Below, piece after piece: positions 43,313-56,700 of a stretch of DNA of 64,000 nt. The position numbers and the translations under genes are program-made. Every line of letters starts with the position of its first letter. The stretch's first letter is position 1. The notes beneath the pieces were generated by a model that searched no databases, had not been told where the DNA came from, and saw only the letters and a list, made by a program, of their open reading frames with translations. Source of the stretch: Pseudorasbora parva (taxonomy: Eukaryota; Chordata; Actinopteri; Cypriniformes; Gobionidae); NCBI RefSeq assembly GCF_024679245.1, contig NC_090179.1:3098820-3162819 (forward strand), given 5' to 3'.

Positions 43313-44447
43313 GTAGTGGTTTTGTAAATTGTGGGGACTTTCCGTAGGCATATTGGATTTTACACTGAACAAACATTCTATCGTCCTAGCATGCCCCTGA
43401 ACCTACACACACACACACACACACACCCACAAAGACACCCTAAACCTACCAAGCAACAGGAAACATTTACATTTTGGGGACCACTGACTAGTGATCTCAG
43501 GTTTATATTACTTTGTGGGGACATGTTGTTAACTGGTAACTTGTATAAACAAGTACTCTCACTCACTCACTCAGTCACTCATTCAAACACATTCTATAAC
43601 ACTAATTTTACTAATTCCATTAATTATTTATTTACAGGTTTAACAGGCAAGCACCAGCGCTGCTGTAGTTCAGTTTTCGGGTCAAATGTTTGCGGAAGGT
43701 AGGGATAGGGTTTTGTCCGTGCAGGCGTTGCATTGTCAGAACGATGTTAGGTATGATGTTTTCTCCAGGAATCACCAGTGCATGTGCGTCGCGTTGACAT
43801 TCTTGGCTAATCAGAATGAAGGGTTTTCATTTAAAATGCCGGACCTCGATAGAGTTTTAGAGGAAGGATATGCATTGTACGTCGCTGTTAAAATGCAACT
43901 CATTGCTGAAGGGCGATTATATCAGGACCATCTCTCTATGGAGGAAGTACCGGTGAGCGTGTCATCGTTTAGTCAAACACACCAGGTACAGAAGTCTGAA
44001 GTGACATTGGGCTATCTACGAGCCAGAGGGACCCCTGACATGGAAGGGTGGTGGATTCCTCTCACTGAAAGACTGCAGTGCCTCACAACCGATGTCCGCC
44101 ATGCACTGCTCATCGTTTCTCCAGAGTGCATCGCGGTGTTCAGAGACGGATGCGGAAGGTACGGATTCTTTGACTCCCACTCAAGAACTGCAGAGGGCTT
44201 GCCTCATCCTACTGGTCATGGACGTGCTGTCATGTTGACTTTTACACACCTGAGCGACATGATTGACAGACTCCTCAAGGTCTTCCAGGATCGTGGTGAT
44301 AAAGCCACCTATGAATTCATGCCTGTATCTTTTGAAACAGAGCAGCAGTCTGGGCAAATCCATCAGTTTGTGAACAGACTGTCACAAGTGACTTCAGCTC
44401 CACCAGAACCAGAGACAAATGTTGGAGCCAAAGTTAGTCTTTGTTGA
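43049..44447 (+). CDS. Helitron-associated cysteine-protease-like protein (about 295 aa)
   Basis: Exon 43049-43135 (MPRKGKRSQAQQMHRQKEDL, 29 codons) ends AACAAG|GTACGA. The best acceptor is TTTAACAG at 43646, because splicing there gives ASTSAAVVQFSGQMF in frame, while the nearer CAG at 43638 gives a stop. Exon 2 is 43647-44447. The domain resembles papain-like ubiquitin-peptidases: RNHQCMCVALTFLA (candidate Cys), RHALLIVSPECIAVF, and YGFFDSHSR (candidate Asp/His), then HGRAVMLTFTHLSDMIDRLL. OTU or tegument-type peptidases accompany some fish Helitrons and other large elements; the exact peptidase family is uncertain. The intron is rich in CA repeats. It is intact, unlike the Rep downstream. 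Confidence 0.6.
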
Positions 44448-46260
44448 CTCGGTAGCAAAAAAACAGGCTTTGGTAGATAAAAGAAATAAGCACAGGCGAA
44501 GAAAACAAATGCGTAAATTGGTGGAGAACTTAAAGGTGGAGAACTTAAAGACACATCCGCATCTTATGCCATCAGAAAACATAAAAAAGAGGATTATGAA
44601 AGAAATAGGTATGTCAGCAGTTTGCAATTTCAGACAAAAGAAACTGAAGTTGTTAAGAAAAAGTACGATCAGGATCGTTACTTCAGGAACAAAAAGAAAG
44701 ACTATATGGCTAGGCGATACAAAATAGATGAGGTTGTTCAGACAAAAAAAGAGTACATGGTTAGAAGATATAGCACGGATAATCTCTTTTAGAGTAAGAT
44801 GAAAGAGTACATGGTTAAGCGTTATAGGACAGATACTAATTTCCAAAATAAAATGAAAGCGTACGTGGTTAAACGATACAACACAGATACTCTATTCCAG
44901 CAAAAATTAAAGAGTACATGGTTAGGCGATATAGGACGGATACTCTGTTCCAAAGTAAAATGAAAGCGTACATGGCTAAGAGATATGCGGGTGACCCAGA
45001 GTTTAGAGCACATCACATCCTGCGATGTACGCTGCGCAAGACGGAGAAATGTGCCGGTGATGCCTCATATCGGATCCTACATCGGTTGCAATGCACACTC
45101 AGGATTAAAAGGAAATATAGACCGTACATCTGCTTAAGCCAGGAAACACCGCAGCCTTTGGGTGGCCAAGCGATTGAGAGTGCCATTAATGCGTTTCAAT
45201 GTAAGATTCGACATGGGCCAACACATGTCTGCACCGTCTGTCACAGAGCCCTGTTTCCGGATCAGGTCAAGGCCTGTAACAGAAGGAACTATGTCAAAAA
45301 CGTTCAAGTTGCCGTGTCTTGCTTGCCGGAAAGTATGTCCACGCTTGTGATCGTGCCTGCTCAAGTCCTTGCGTCGTTCCGCTAGAGAGAAGAGAGGAGT
45401 GGATTTGCGACACGTGTGACAGCCATCTTAAAAGAGATGTCTTCAATCGCAGCAGCTAACCGAAAGGAATTGCCACGCATCCCAGCGGAACTGCTCGAAT
45501 TGAATGTCCTTGAACGCCAACTTGTCGCTAAAATTTTACCGTTTGCTAAAATAATTGCTTTACCCAAGGGAAGACAAGAGAGCGGTGCATGGCTCTGTTG
45601 TTTGTGTGTCCTCTGAAGTGGAGAAGACGGTCAACTCTCTCCCAAGACCTAGTTGTGAGTCCCAGCTACTGCAGGTCAAGCTAAAGAGACACATAAATTT
45701 CAAAGGTTACCAGCACTTCCTTACCGTTAACATGCGTAACGTGCTTTCAGCTTTAGCGACGCTGAAAGCGATACATTCCGAGTACCGGGACATCTCCATA
45801 AGAGAAACGGCGACATTCAACTTAGATAACGAAAACGACGACGATAGGGAGGAACAACAACAAGTCAATGTTGCTGAGCGGGACGAGCAACACGTTAGTG
45901 TAGAGGAAAAGGACGAACTCCGACCGGGTCTCACGTTAGACACGTATATGCAGCCGCCTGACATTGCGCAAGAGATCTTGTCGTACGACGAGGGAGTTTT
46001 TAGCATCGCGCCTGCGCAAGGACAAAAGCCTGTCGGGTTTTTCAAGATCCCTAAGCTGGAAGCCATGGCGTTCCCTGTTCAATTTCCGACCGGACAGAAC
46101 ACAATCGACGAGGCAAGACAAGTATCCATAAGTCCGAGTATGTATTTCAACGTCCGATTGTTCAGCGTGGATACTCGTTTCACCAAAGATCAGAGCTACC
46201 TTTTCTTCGCCCAGTTTGTGACGGAAACGCAACTGGCAAGAAACAGCATGTCTATCTAGT
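44419..46260 (+). pseudogene. Helitron Rep N-terminal part with tandem 18-residue repeats
   Basis: Starting near 44419 the frames shift at about 44660, 44750 and 44910. Residues follow a repeat of 18 codons, such as KEYMVKRYRTDTNFQNKM and KAYVVKRYNTDTLFQQKL, five to six times between 44690 and 45000. Next is a zinc-type block (FQCKIRHGPTHVCTVCHRAL, about 45200-45260). Frame 45555-46256 continues with [20 protein letters not shown] and [20 protein letters not shown], to [20 protein letters not shown] and [14 protein letters not shown], the Helitron N-domain. It ends at a TAG at 46257. Several breaks, so no full protein. Confidence 0.75.
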
Positions 46261-47755
46261 TGCGAAAAGGTAAACCGGTAACGAGAGATGGCAGACGAAT
46301 TTCCAACAAGCTGCTTCAGGACAACCGCGAAATCGAGCGCTTGGTCCACAACAGAGATGCCACACGTTTTATGCAACCGTTGAGAGGTTCTCCAGCTTAC
46401 TGAGAGAAAACTTTGAGAGATCTACAGGCTATGATTAGACAGTTAGGGACCTCAACATTTTTTTGCACGTTCAGCACAGCCGAAATGCGATGGCCTGAAG
46501 TCATAACCGCGATCAAGGCCCAGCAAGGTGAACAAATCGACTTTTCCGAGCTCGACTGGACGACAAAATGCGACGTGCTCCGGAGCAACCCCGTCATGGT
46601 AATGCACATGTTTGAGAAACGCGTCGACGCGCTGATGACTCATCTGCTCTTGTTGCCCGCCCAACCGGTAAAGTCGAGGACTACTTTTACAGGGTTGAGT
46701 TTCAAGCTAGAGGAAGCCCACATATCCATCTCCTTGCTTGGATAAAGGATGCACCGGAGTTTGAGAGCGAACAGGATAAGGAAGTGTGCGACTTTATCTA
46801 CCGCTACATATCCTGCCGGTTGCCCGATTCCGACTCTGATCCTGAGCTTCATCGCATCGTCACCGAAGTTCAGCTTCACAGCCGGAATCACTCCAAATCT
46901 TGCAAGAAGGGAAATGTATTATGTAGATTTGGCTTCCCTAAGCAGCGGTGACTGGCATGGAACGCCAACATGGACATTCAGTACGTCATTGATGCTTTTA
47001 GCTGCATCATGTACATGTTGTCGTATATTTCGAAGCCGGAGCATGAAATGGGCGAATTGCTAAAGAACGTCGTCAAGCACGTGAGCGAAAGTAACGTGAA
47101 CGAAGAGGACGAAATGAAGCACATAATGCTGGCGTACTCCAAACATAGGCAGGTAAGCGCGCAGGATTACCGTTGAAGAAGTGTTCGCGAAGCATTGTGT
47201 TCGTACCGACCGACGACGACGCGCTTAAGATGAGTCTCTTGCTTAGCGCCCTACTAAATAAAGATCCCAATTCAGAGGACGTCTGGATGTCAGGGATCAT
47301 CGATAAATACAGAGCAAGGCCTCGAACCCGAGAGTTCGAGATCATGCGTCTGGCAGATTTCGCTTCCGAATGCCGCATCGTTTACGGTCAGCAAACTAAA
47401 GGAAAACATGTTCACCGGCTGCTAAACGGAATGGGATATTTCCAAAAAAGAACCGTTGGTAAGGCTGCGGTTATTAGGTACGCACGGTTTTCAAAAGAAT
47501 AACAACCCGAAAATTTTTACAGTAGATTACTTAAGCTTTACTTGCCCCATCGTTCCAACGAACAGCTAAAACCTCATAGATTTCCAACGTATGAGCAGTT
47601 TTACACTAGTGCATCTGTGGAGCTACCCAAACACCCGGGTCTCCTGATGCCTGTTCATGCCATCGTGCAAGCACGCCAAGAGAACTTCAAGAAACACAGC
47701 GAAAAAGTCGACAAGGCGTTCGAGGACTGCTTTTGCACCTGAAGTCGAAGTCGAC
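46261..47755 (+). pseudogene. Helitron Rep catalytic and C-terminal part
   Basis: Frame 46413-46700 reads [18 protein letters not shown] and [21 protein letters not shown] shift near 46690 leads to [20 protein letters not shown], the HUH motif (46716-46724). Later 46970-47176 has [20 protein letters not shown], the two catalytic Tyr of the YxxSYISK motif. From 47178 it reads [18 protein letters not shown] sequence and PNSEDVWMSGIIDKYRARP, then the linker to about 47755. All motifs of the replication initiator remain but in at least three frames. The CACTA insertion follows. Confidence 0.8.
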
Positions 47756-48338
47756 CGCTTGCACTGCATGAAAAGTGGGATTTTCGTCAGTAAGCGGCAC
47801 TGTAGATTGTCGTGGAAGATCAGGTTTACGACTGTACACGGCAGTTTGGAGGGGACACCGAAAACTGCCGTGAATTGTCAGAAATTGACGTGGGCCTTGC
47901 TTGGCAGTTGTCCCCCCCAAGACCCCCCTTCCCTTAACTCCAGGGGAGGCTTTAACATGTAAATGAACATGCTGTGAGCTATACAAATGCAAATCAGGGT
48001 AGCAGGAGTTTTAACCCATGTGACATTTTTCTAAAAGGTATTAACTTCCTTCTAAGAAAATCTCTTAGATAGATCAGGCTCAGTATAGCCTAATTGTAAA
48101 ATCTTAAACTTAAGCTTGAATTTATATATTTGATAAAAGTATTCTAGATTATTTATTGTGTGTCATTTGCAATCAGTCCCCGTGAATTCAGTGCGACTCG
48201 CAATTTTGACCAATCACCGCAACTTTGACCAATCATTGCGGTCTCCTGCTAATAAGCGGCGTCATACATCAGCAAACTTTATATATCATATATCATTGCC
48301 TGTCAAAATTAACGTGTTAATGCAAATTAATTTTAACG

Positions 48339-48446
<108 letters not shown>

Positions 48447-48540
48447 ACTTTTTTGCTCACCGGCCACCGTGGCTAGTGGTTTTCCAAAGTTACTGGCCAC
48501 TCAGCATTTTCACTGGCCACAATTTTGCTGTTTGGAAATT
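48447..48540. repeat. hAT-like terminal fragment
   Basis: AACTTTTTTGCTCACCGGCC and ACCGTGGCTAGTGGTTTTCC resemble the sub-terminal text at 18340 (CTTTTTTGTCCACCGGCCAC). It is an end fragment of that superfamily next to the microsatellite. Confidence 0.6.
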
Positions 48541-49206
48541 ACATTATATATGTTTAAAGTTGACTTTGGCATGTATAAATTACTTGATTTTGAATCATTT
48601 TACTTTATTTAGAAGATTTAAAACCCTTTCAAACTTTCAAATGCAGAATGACCCCCCAAATCTTGTATATCAGCTGGGATGTGCAGGTGGGCAAGGGGTG
48701 GGCAATATAATAGGCTAATATGAGAAAGGTAATATGACAGGCTATGAGTTATTTTAGTTAGGATATATATAATTTAAAAAATACCCTAAGCAAATTACAA
48801 AAATAATAGTTATTAAAAATAAAATAAAAATTCCGATACTAATACGACACAATGTAATTTATTGAATGTAATTGTCATTGGATACGACTTTCATCGAAAA
48901 GAATGTAACAAAATGTGGGCGTGGTCTGTGTTGTGAAATGAAACCACATTAAAAATTCCCTTAAACTGCGTTTGAAACATACAGCAAAGCAGCGACAGAG
49001 GAAAACACAGAGCCTGATATTATGCAAACATTTACCAATAATGTGGAAAGCGTTTTAAATCTGTTCAGTGGAAAATCCGCTGTGACGAATCTGTCCTCGT
49101 CTAACATCTGCTGTAAATCCAGGTAAAACTAGCTGCGTGCACGCGCCCGTCCCCAGATAACATGATCCCCAGTTGATCCGTAACACCGGCGGGAAGAAAC
49201 AGCTGA

Positions 49207-50090
49207 ATGCAATCTCGTCAGCTTGCTCAGTTTGCTGCCGATTTTAACGAGCAGTTAACTTTAGTAATCTCCAGGTTGCTGTCCATAGATGATAGGTTGC
49301 TTGCTTTGGAGTCGAAAAACTGTGTGGAAGATACTAACTTTAAGAAGAGAAGACGAGTGCCTAAGAGAAGACCAGTCCTAAGATTGCGGTAAGACTGTTA
49401 TCTAAGCTAAAGTAACCTTAAGCCAAGCTTTTTAAGTAGCACAAGCTGAAATTAGCCTTGTAAAAGAACAAATGTAAGTTGCTTTATAAAAGTGTTTTCT
49501 TTTTCTGGTCATTTTACAGGAAGCAGTACGTCGTCTTCACAACTTCGTCATAACACTCATTTAATTGTTTTCCAGCTGCATGTAAGACATAGAGACAGTA
49601 CGCAGGAGGTACAAACATCCAGTTCTTGCATCGCACGCAGAAGCTGTGAAGAGTTCAGCTCGGAGTCGATTGAGAAGAAAGAGGGTAAGATTTATTAGAT
49701 TAGATACGTTTTTGGTCAGTGTGACTATTTTTCAGGTGCATTTTACGCAGTACATCGCGCAATACTGATTGTCTTTATTGTTTGTTTTTACAGCTGCTAC
49801 AAGCAAGAAAGAGTGTGTTAGCTGAGGATGAGGTGGGCCTTTGGAAGTGCGCTACCATAGACCTGATGTCTGATGAGGAAGACGGCATCGTTCGCGCGGT
49901 GTCTGGATGGACTGTTTGACCAGCCAGGAGCTTGCCGAGCTCTGTGCCACGCTGCAATCGAGATTAGAGGCGATTCCAAAGAACAGGGCAACGCACGACA
50001 GACGTCTGAAAAATGGACTTAAAACAGACAGAATGGCGCTAGTTACCTACAGCTCTGAAGCGGAAAACAGAGACTTCATGGTGCTGTAGG
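49207..50090 (+). CDS. CACTA accessory gene (multi-exon, damaged)
   Basis: Exon 49207-49390 (MQSRQLAQFAADFNEQLTLV, SRLLSIDDRLLALESK, a basic tail; donor CGG|TAAGAC is weak). The second exon, about 49521-49684 (acceptor ATTTTACAG), reads SSTSSSQLRHNTHLIVFQLH and ends EKKEG|GTAAGA. The third (acceptor TTTTTACAG at 49792) reads EDEVGLWKCATIDLMSDEED. A frameshift near 49900 leads to LTSQELAELCATLQSRLE then TYSSEAENRDFMVL and the stop at 50087. The Asp/Glu segment plus SQELxxLCxTLQ/RLE motif recurs in genes carried by fish EnSpm-type elements, from memory. Function unknown. An AATAAA lies near 50176. Confidence 0.5.
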
Positions 50091-50702
50091 ATTTTGGGCT
50101 TCTCGTGAGCTTCCTATTGTTGTGTGGGCAGATCTCACACGTTTTGCATTTGGTTGTGTGTTTGTGTTTGTTCTAATAAAGCTCTTTCTTTGAATAAACT
50201 GCACGTCCCTGGCATATTTTCCTTTCCTCAATAAATTAATGTCCTTGATGGTTATAATAGCATAGTCCATAGGATAACAATGACATGAATATAAAACATA
50301 ATAGCATATCAAATGAATATGAATATATACAATTAAAAAATAATATGCAAATCATAATTTTATATGTGTGTAAAATTATTATAATTTGGGGGTTTAAATT
50401 TATTAATTTATTACCCAGGTTGACCAATAGTAACAGATCTGCTAACCAATCACGAGTGATATTTCTTGTTTCAATGTAGTAGTTTCAACCAATACTGAGT
50501 GAGGAAATTCAAGCCATTCCGGCAAGGCGCCGCCCAGAGCTGCTATTCATATGCTAATTAGAGCCATTAGCGCCGGCGCCAGCATGCCATATGTGGCACA
50601 GACGAACGCGACGTTCACAGGCTGTAAACTGACGTTAATTGTCGAAAATCAGGGAGATTTCCGGCCGTTTACGGGGACGAAAATCCCACTTTTCATGCAG
50701 TG

Positions 50703-51779
50703 TTGGAGTGCGTTGCAGAACAAGAAGACGTCAATCCGGAGGGTGAGAGTGCTGTACAAGATGATGTTCCAGAATACCGGATTCTTGAACACGGAGATGG
50801 AGTTGTACCACAAGTAGAGGAACAGATGAGTGCCGAATTTGTTAGGGCGTTGTTTCGAAGTCTCAACGAGACGCAGGCAGCCATATTCTACACTGTCTGC
50901 CAGTGGTGTCAGCAGCGCGTGTGGGGTCAGAATCCAGAACTGTTTTACTACTTCGTATCAGGTGGTGCTGGTTGTGGCAAATCGCACGTCATCAAATGCA
51001 TCTACACGGAAGCGTCAAAAATTCTGAGACAACTGCTTCGACTCCGAGAGGAAGGGGATCTCTCCGTGCCCATGGTCATCTTGAGCGTGTTTACTGGAAC
51101 GGCAGCGTTCAATATTTCGGGCAAAACGCTGCATTCCATTCTAAAACTTCAGAGGAACCTGAAGCCCCCGTATCAGGGACTCGGGAATGCTCTAGATGAG
51201 CTACGAGCTGTATTGCGTGACGTCGAAATTCTAATCATTGATGAAATATCCATGATTTCAAAGGATCTTTTCGCCTACGTAAACTGGAGATTTCAGCAAA
51301 TCAAAGGCAGCAAGAAACCTTTCGGTGGAATCTCTGTTCTCACGGTGGGTGACTTTTACCAACTGCCACCTCTGGGTAAAGCCAAACCACTGTGCGTGTT
51401 CCAAGAGGATGTTTTGGACTTCTGGAAAGACCATTTCCAGATGATTACCCTAACAGAGATTATGCGTCAGAAAGAGGACCTTGTTTTGCCCAGCTTTTGA
51501 ACCGGCTGCGAGTTAAGCCCAAGTCCGACGACCTTCGAGAAGGCGATAGAGCGTTGTTACTTCAGGCCGTGAAGAACCCTGAAGACTGCCCGCGTGATGC
51601 ACTGCACGTATTTGCCACAAACAAGGAAGTCCACAGACACAACTCCGAAACGATCCACGCTCTTCACACTGACATCATCACCGTTAACGCCGAAGACTAC
51701 AGGAAGGACCCGAGGACGGGAGGGATGAAGAGGCAAATGAAGCCCGTTGTCGGGAAAAAGGACGACTTGCTCGATTGTA
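50703..51779 (+). pseudogene. Helitron Pif1-like helicase
   Basis: Frame 50700-51487 has Walker [10 protein letters not shown] (50961-50987), Walker [12 protein letters not shown] (about 51231-51263), [18 protein letters not shown] (motif III) and [14 protein letters not shown] shift at about 51485 passes into the second frame: [18 protein letters not shown], then [16 protein letters not shown] and [11 protein letters not shown], where the LTR-like repeat copy replaces the coding sequence. Helicase motifs up to V-region are kept, the C-terminal VI region is lost. One frameshift and truncation. Confidence 0.85.
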
Positions 51780-52318
51780 GTGACTGGACCACATATATTA
51801 ATAAATAAAATTAGCTCAATAGGGAATTATGGGGATTAATATTTAGTTATTTATTATTAATCATAACTGGTTATGATCAAACAATAAATCTTCAAATCAC
51901 CCAATAGGACATACCTAACCTAGGTATTTAAGCAATATAGATTTGTTTAACAACAATGGATTGCAATTAACGAATATATATTAATTCATTACAGAATAAC
52001 CTTTAAAGAATTAATTCAAAACTCATCTGATCCGTTCCTTTAACGAACGATCAGTACAATCTCTTATCAACCCTCAAAGCTTTTATTCTTTCCACCCAAA
52101 TCTTCGGGAAGGTTACTTCTCTGGCCATAAAGAATAAACTTTCCGAGCTATTGGGATATTAGCAAATTATTCAAAGATAATCATGAGAGCTGTAGCTAGA
52201 TCTGAACATTAAAGTGACTTATGTCTTGTGAGCAGTAACAACGACAATTAAACATGGATAACAATGGTTTTAATAATTGATACTACGAATACATACGACT
52301 AGATAAAGAATACATGTA
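51780..52318 (-). repeat. LTR-like dispersed repeat, copy 2
   Basis: TGTAGTGACTGGACCACA to ACATGTA, nearly identical to 6488-7025. It begins exactly where Helitron helicase coding ends and is cut at a TA by the Tc1 element. Its downstream half is not found beyond the Tc1. Confidence 0.6.
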
Positions 52319-53300
52319 CAGTCTTGTTCAAAATAATAGCAGTACAATGTGACTAACCAGAATAATCAAGGTTTTTAGTATATTTTTTATTGCTACGTGG
52401 CAAACAAGTTACCAGTAGGTTCAGTAGATTCTCAGAAAACAAATGAGACCCAGCATTCATGATATGCACGCTCTTAAGGCTGTGCAATTGGGCAATTAGT
52501 TGAAAGGGGTGTGTTCAAAAAAATAGCAGTGTCTACTTTTGACTGTACAAACTCAAAACTATTTTGTACAAACATTTTTTTTTCTGGGATTTAGCAATCC
52601 TGTGAATCACTGAACTAATATTTAGTTGTATGACCACAGTTTTTTAAAACTGTTTGACATCTGTGTGGCATGGAGTCAACCAACTTGTGGCACCTCTCAG
52701 CTGTTATTCCACTCCATGATTCTTTAACAACATTCCACAATTCATTCACATTTCTTGGGTTTGCTTCAGAAACAGCATTTTTGATATCGCCCCACAAGTT
52801 CTCAATTGGATTAAGGTCTGGAGATTGGGCTGGCCACTCCATAACATTAATTTTGTTGGTTTGGAACCAAGACTTTGCCCGTTTACTAGTGTGTTTTGGG
52901 TCATTGTCTTGTTGAAACAACCGTTTCAAGGGCATGTCCTCTTCAGCATAGGGCAACATGACCTCTTCAAGTATTTTAACATATGCAAACTGATCCATGA
53001 TCCCTGGTATGCGATAAATAGGTCCAACACCGTAGTAGGAGAAACATGCCCATATCATGATCCTTGCACCTCCATGCTTCACTGTCTTCACTGTGTACTG
53101 TGGCTTGAATTCAGAGTTTGGGGGTCATCTCACAAACTGCCTGTGGCCCTTGGACCAAAAAGAACAATTTTACTCTCATCAGTCCACAAAATGTTCCTCC
53201 ATTTCTCTTTAGGCCAGTTGATGTGTTCTTTGGCAAATTGTAACCTCTTCTGCACATGCCTTTTTTTTAACAGAGGGACTTTGCGGGGGATTCTTGAAAA
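52319..53300 (-). pseudogene. Tc1-like transposase, 5' truncated
   Basis: Starts at TA|CAGTCTTGTTCAAAATAATA, a known style of Tc1-family terminus, here the 3' end of the minus-strand gene. Frame 53381-53130 gives [16 protein letters not shown] and [14 protein letters not shown] (first Asp). Frame 53091-52615 gives MIWACFSYYGVGPIYRI, RLFQQDNDPKHTSKRA (second Asp) and WPAQSPDLNPIENLWGDIK (the Glu/Asp position). It ends in a stop at 52617. The helix-turn-helix N-terminus and the second terminal repeat are missing, and there is a frameshift at about 53115. Confidence 0.88.
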
Positions 53301-53726
53301 TAGATTAGCTTCACATATAGTGACAGATGGTCCTTTAAAATGGCTTTTTATATACTTGTTATATACATGTCTGAGGTTCAAACTAATTTAAAATCACATA
53401 TCCAATGAGTATTTGTTCAGTGTTCACTGCACAATAAAACATCCATCAGTCTTACTTCATGCTAACAAACTATCATTTGAAATATGTAATCACTGAAATT
53501 TAAATTAACTTTTTAAAGTCATTTAAAATAAAATATAATTTGTATGTGATTTTCATGCATTTTGGGTTATTTTCACAGCAATAAAGGATATTTAAATGAT
53601 GTGTGATTTGCTGCTGAAATGCATGTCAATGGGAAATTTGCCTTTAATTTTACAAATCCAAGTGACAATAGTGCAGTTTAGTTTAAGAAATGCATTTCTT
53701 TGAAATCCCTGTTAGCATCATATGCT
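53301..53726. repeat. Repeat-derived flank
   Basis: ATGGCTTTTTATATACTTGT and ACATGTCTGAGGTTCAAACT resemble text in the TTAA element near 39300. No gene. Confidence 0.45.
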
Positions 53727-56700
53727 CAGAGCTGCCAACTCTCACGCATTGGCCGTGAGACACACGCATTTGAATGGTTTCACACGCTCACACGCCACAC
53801 TCTTGATTTCTCACGCTGAAGTGTCAACCCTGTCGGTCAAATGCCTGAAAGATAAGTTTATCTATAGATCTACCTGATGAGCCACTCGTAATCGATTAGT
53901 TATGCTTTCGGTGAGGGGGTTCAAGATAAATGTGCAACTAAATAAGTGTAGCGCGACCAAAAGCTACATTCCGTTTTGAGTTCTGACGAGAAGCTAACTT
54001 CTCTAGTCTCTAGCTCTAGCTAACTATGGTCGCAAGTTCCATCATTAACGTTAAACGAGTCGGTGTTTCCCGAAACATTGTTCCAACAAACGTTTGCAAA
54101 CTGCATCACAAAGTTGGTTGGAATGACAGCTCTCGACCTGTGATTATAGCAGAGTATCTTGGTTTCATGACATGTGGACTTAAATGTCCATTCTTTTAAC
54201 GAAACAATTCGTAACGAAAATAAATTAGTCAAGCAATGCGCACGCGAGCAGCTCATGACTGGAGTCTCAGAGCGGTTCTGTTTGCGCTTCATCACTGCAT
54301 GTGCTGTGAGTAACCTGCATCTTTAGCCTAATCTCATATGAGTATCTCATTTAAGTTGCATACATTTTGTTCTTGCACTGATGTTAAATTTGTAGCCATT
54401 TTGCACTTTGACAGCCAGTTTGAGATATAGGCTATATTTCAGAATTTCCCATTGAAATGACTGGGAAAAAGTGTTCCAATAAACCCGAATTCACCCCATG
54501 CATACTCTGTGAAATCATAATTACATTGCATTATGTTGCTTGGAACCCCAAATATTACAACATTCTTCATTAACAGTTATTCAGTTATTTGTAACAATCT
54601 CATTGTAAAAAAAGAAGAAGAATAAAGTAGTTTCAATATAGCCAGCTACTTTTTGAAAGTAGTGTAGCTACTTTTTCATAAGGGTAGCTTGAATGCAACT
54701 TAACTACTTAAAGTAGTTTTACTACAAACATTTTTTTTATATCACCCATAGCAAAAAAAAGAGCCGCACAACAGACAGGACAGACAGATTTTTTCCCTTT
54801 TCTTCCCTGTAAAAGTATGCTGTAGGTTGATGATGTATAATCAATTTGTTCTATTTAGAGAAAATCATGGCTCTAGTCAGGGGCGTAACTTCAGTGCAAA
54901 CCTACCCACATCGGGGTACTGGCGACAAAGTGACTCCACATGATATTGTGACACTCACATTTCAAATGAAATGCACTGGTTTCAGATTCGAAAATCACAC
55001 GGCATTCGCACTCAACCGCCACGCTTAGGATACTGACCACCTTTTCATCAGAGCATGTGAGCGAAGCAGACTGGTGTGACGCTGCGCTAGATATTCCATT
55101 GTATGCCAGTGCGCTCCACTCACACTTCCCTCTAAAATGTGAATTGTTTGATTTAAAAGTAGCAATTTCAAGCTTTCTTTAGACGTATGTTTCATGTTTA
55201 TGTCATGTGATAAGTATTCAGAGTTCCAGATTCTCTCGCAGACAGAAAGTGCACCGTTTTTATTTTACAAAAGCACAAAGTTTTGTTGTTATTGTAAGTT
55301 TATTATACATTATGTCTCACATTTATCTGTATGACCAAAAATGATATCCTCTATCATGATTAGTGAGGGAAAAAAAAACATCAGAACTCGCCGGCGCGAT
55401 TGACGAGTGTAACGAAACCTCTTGCCTGTTTCCGGGGCCTTCCAGTAAAGCTGAAATGATAGGCTAAGTCTTTCTTGAATACATTTTTTAATTAGGCCTA
55501 TAGATAGTTATTATATGTGTGCCTTTAAAGCAATAGGCTATGCTATATTTTATAAAGTGTAATAGATGTAACTTGTCTGGAGTGCTATATTGCAGAGCTG
55601 GTGCAAACGTATCCATATTGATATGATCAGATCAGACGCTTTCTCTTTAAAATGTCGAATTTGTTGTTGTTTTTTTATTGTTGTTTTTTTTTAATAATAA
55701 TTGCACAGCACATATTCACATATAGGCGATTCATCTAAACGGTGTCGGGATGTTCATTAACCGTATAACGCTGTGAAGTTAGCCAGTTTTTTTTAACCCC
55801 AAAGCAAAGTATGATCAAGAATACGAGCGTGTGTGTTGGAGAGAGATGCACGAAAAAATAACTACCAAACTAAGCTACTGATTTTAGTTGGTCTCAATCA
55901 TGGGCGGCCAACTAAAATGGTCTAAATCAATTCCATTTGTAGCCTTAAATTAAATAGCTCAGTATTTTTTTCTGCCTGTATTGGGCATAAGATTAGTAGC
56001 CTAATGAATGTGTGCATATTGTGAATTAATTTAATAAACATAATTACCTTTCCCAGTAGCCTTCAATAAATTAACGTGTCTGCGAAAATGATTCATAAAA
56101 CATAAATATCAGTTAACCAGATTTACTTTCTTCACTGACGAAAATTGTCCCTGACATGGTTTTTAAGCTATTTTTATCAATTTTTTTTGGTCTTCAGAAC
56201 ATATTAAAATGCACATATGTAGATCATAGAAATCAAAATTTTCTCGGGGGTGCATGCCCCCGAACCCCCCTAACTACCTCACATTTGGAATCTCAGTGAT
56301 TATAAAACCGTGCCTTTATTATGATTGAGGGATGTAGGTCTTATACAGAATAAGGCCTTAATATTTGATTTATAAGTAGCAATAAACAGCCAATATCGCA
56401 ATATAGAATTGGACGCTAAACTAAAGTGTTACCATTTTTGTAATACCCTCACTGGCCTCACTGGGCCCGTCATTACTAAGTTACGCCACTGTCTCTAGTG
56501 CTTTAAAATGTGTGTGTCTATAGGATGTATATACAAACCGTCATATAGATGCAAAAAACAAACAAACAATAGTACCCCATTCAAATGCTGATGCATATAT
56601 AGAGAGCGCTATTATTAATATTATTTATTTTTGCAATTTATTTTTGCAATTTCTGCTTTGTACGGCAACATTTTGGTTGGCACCACCAAATCTCACTCTA

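Noticed and set aside
44394..44846. 150-codon minus-strand frame rich in Phe/Leu
   Set aside because: Antisense of the Helitron Rep N-terminus and its 18-codon repeats.
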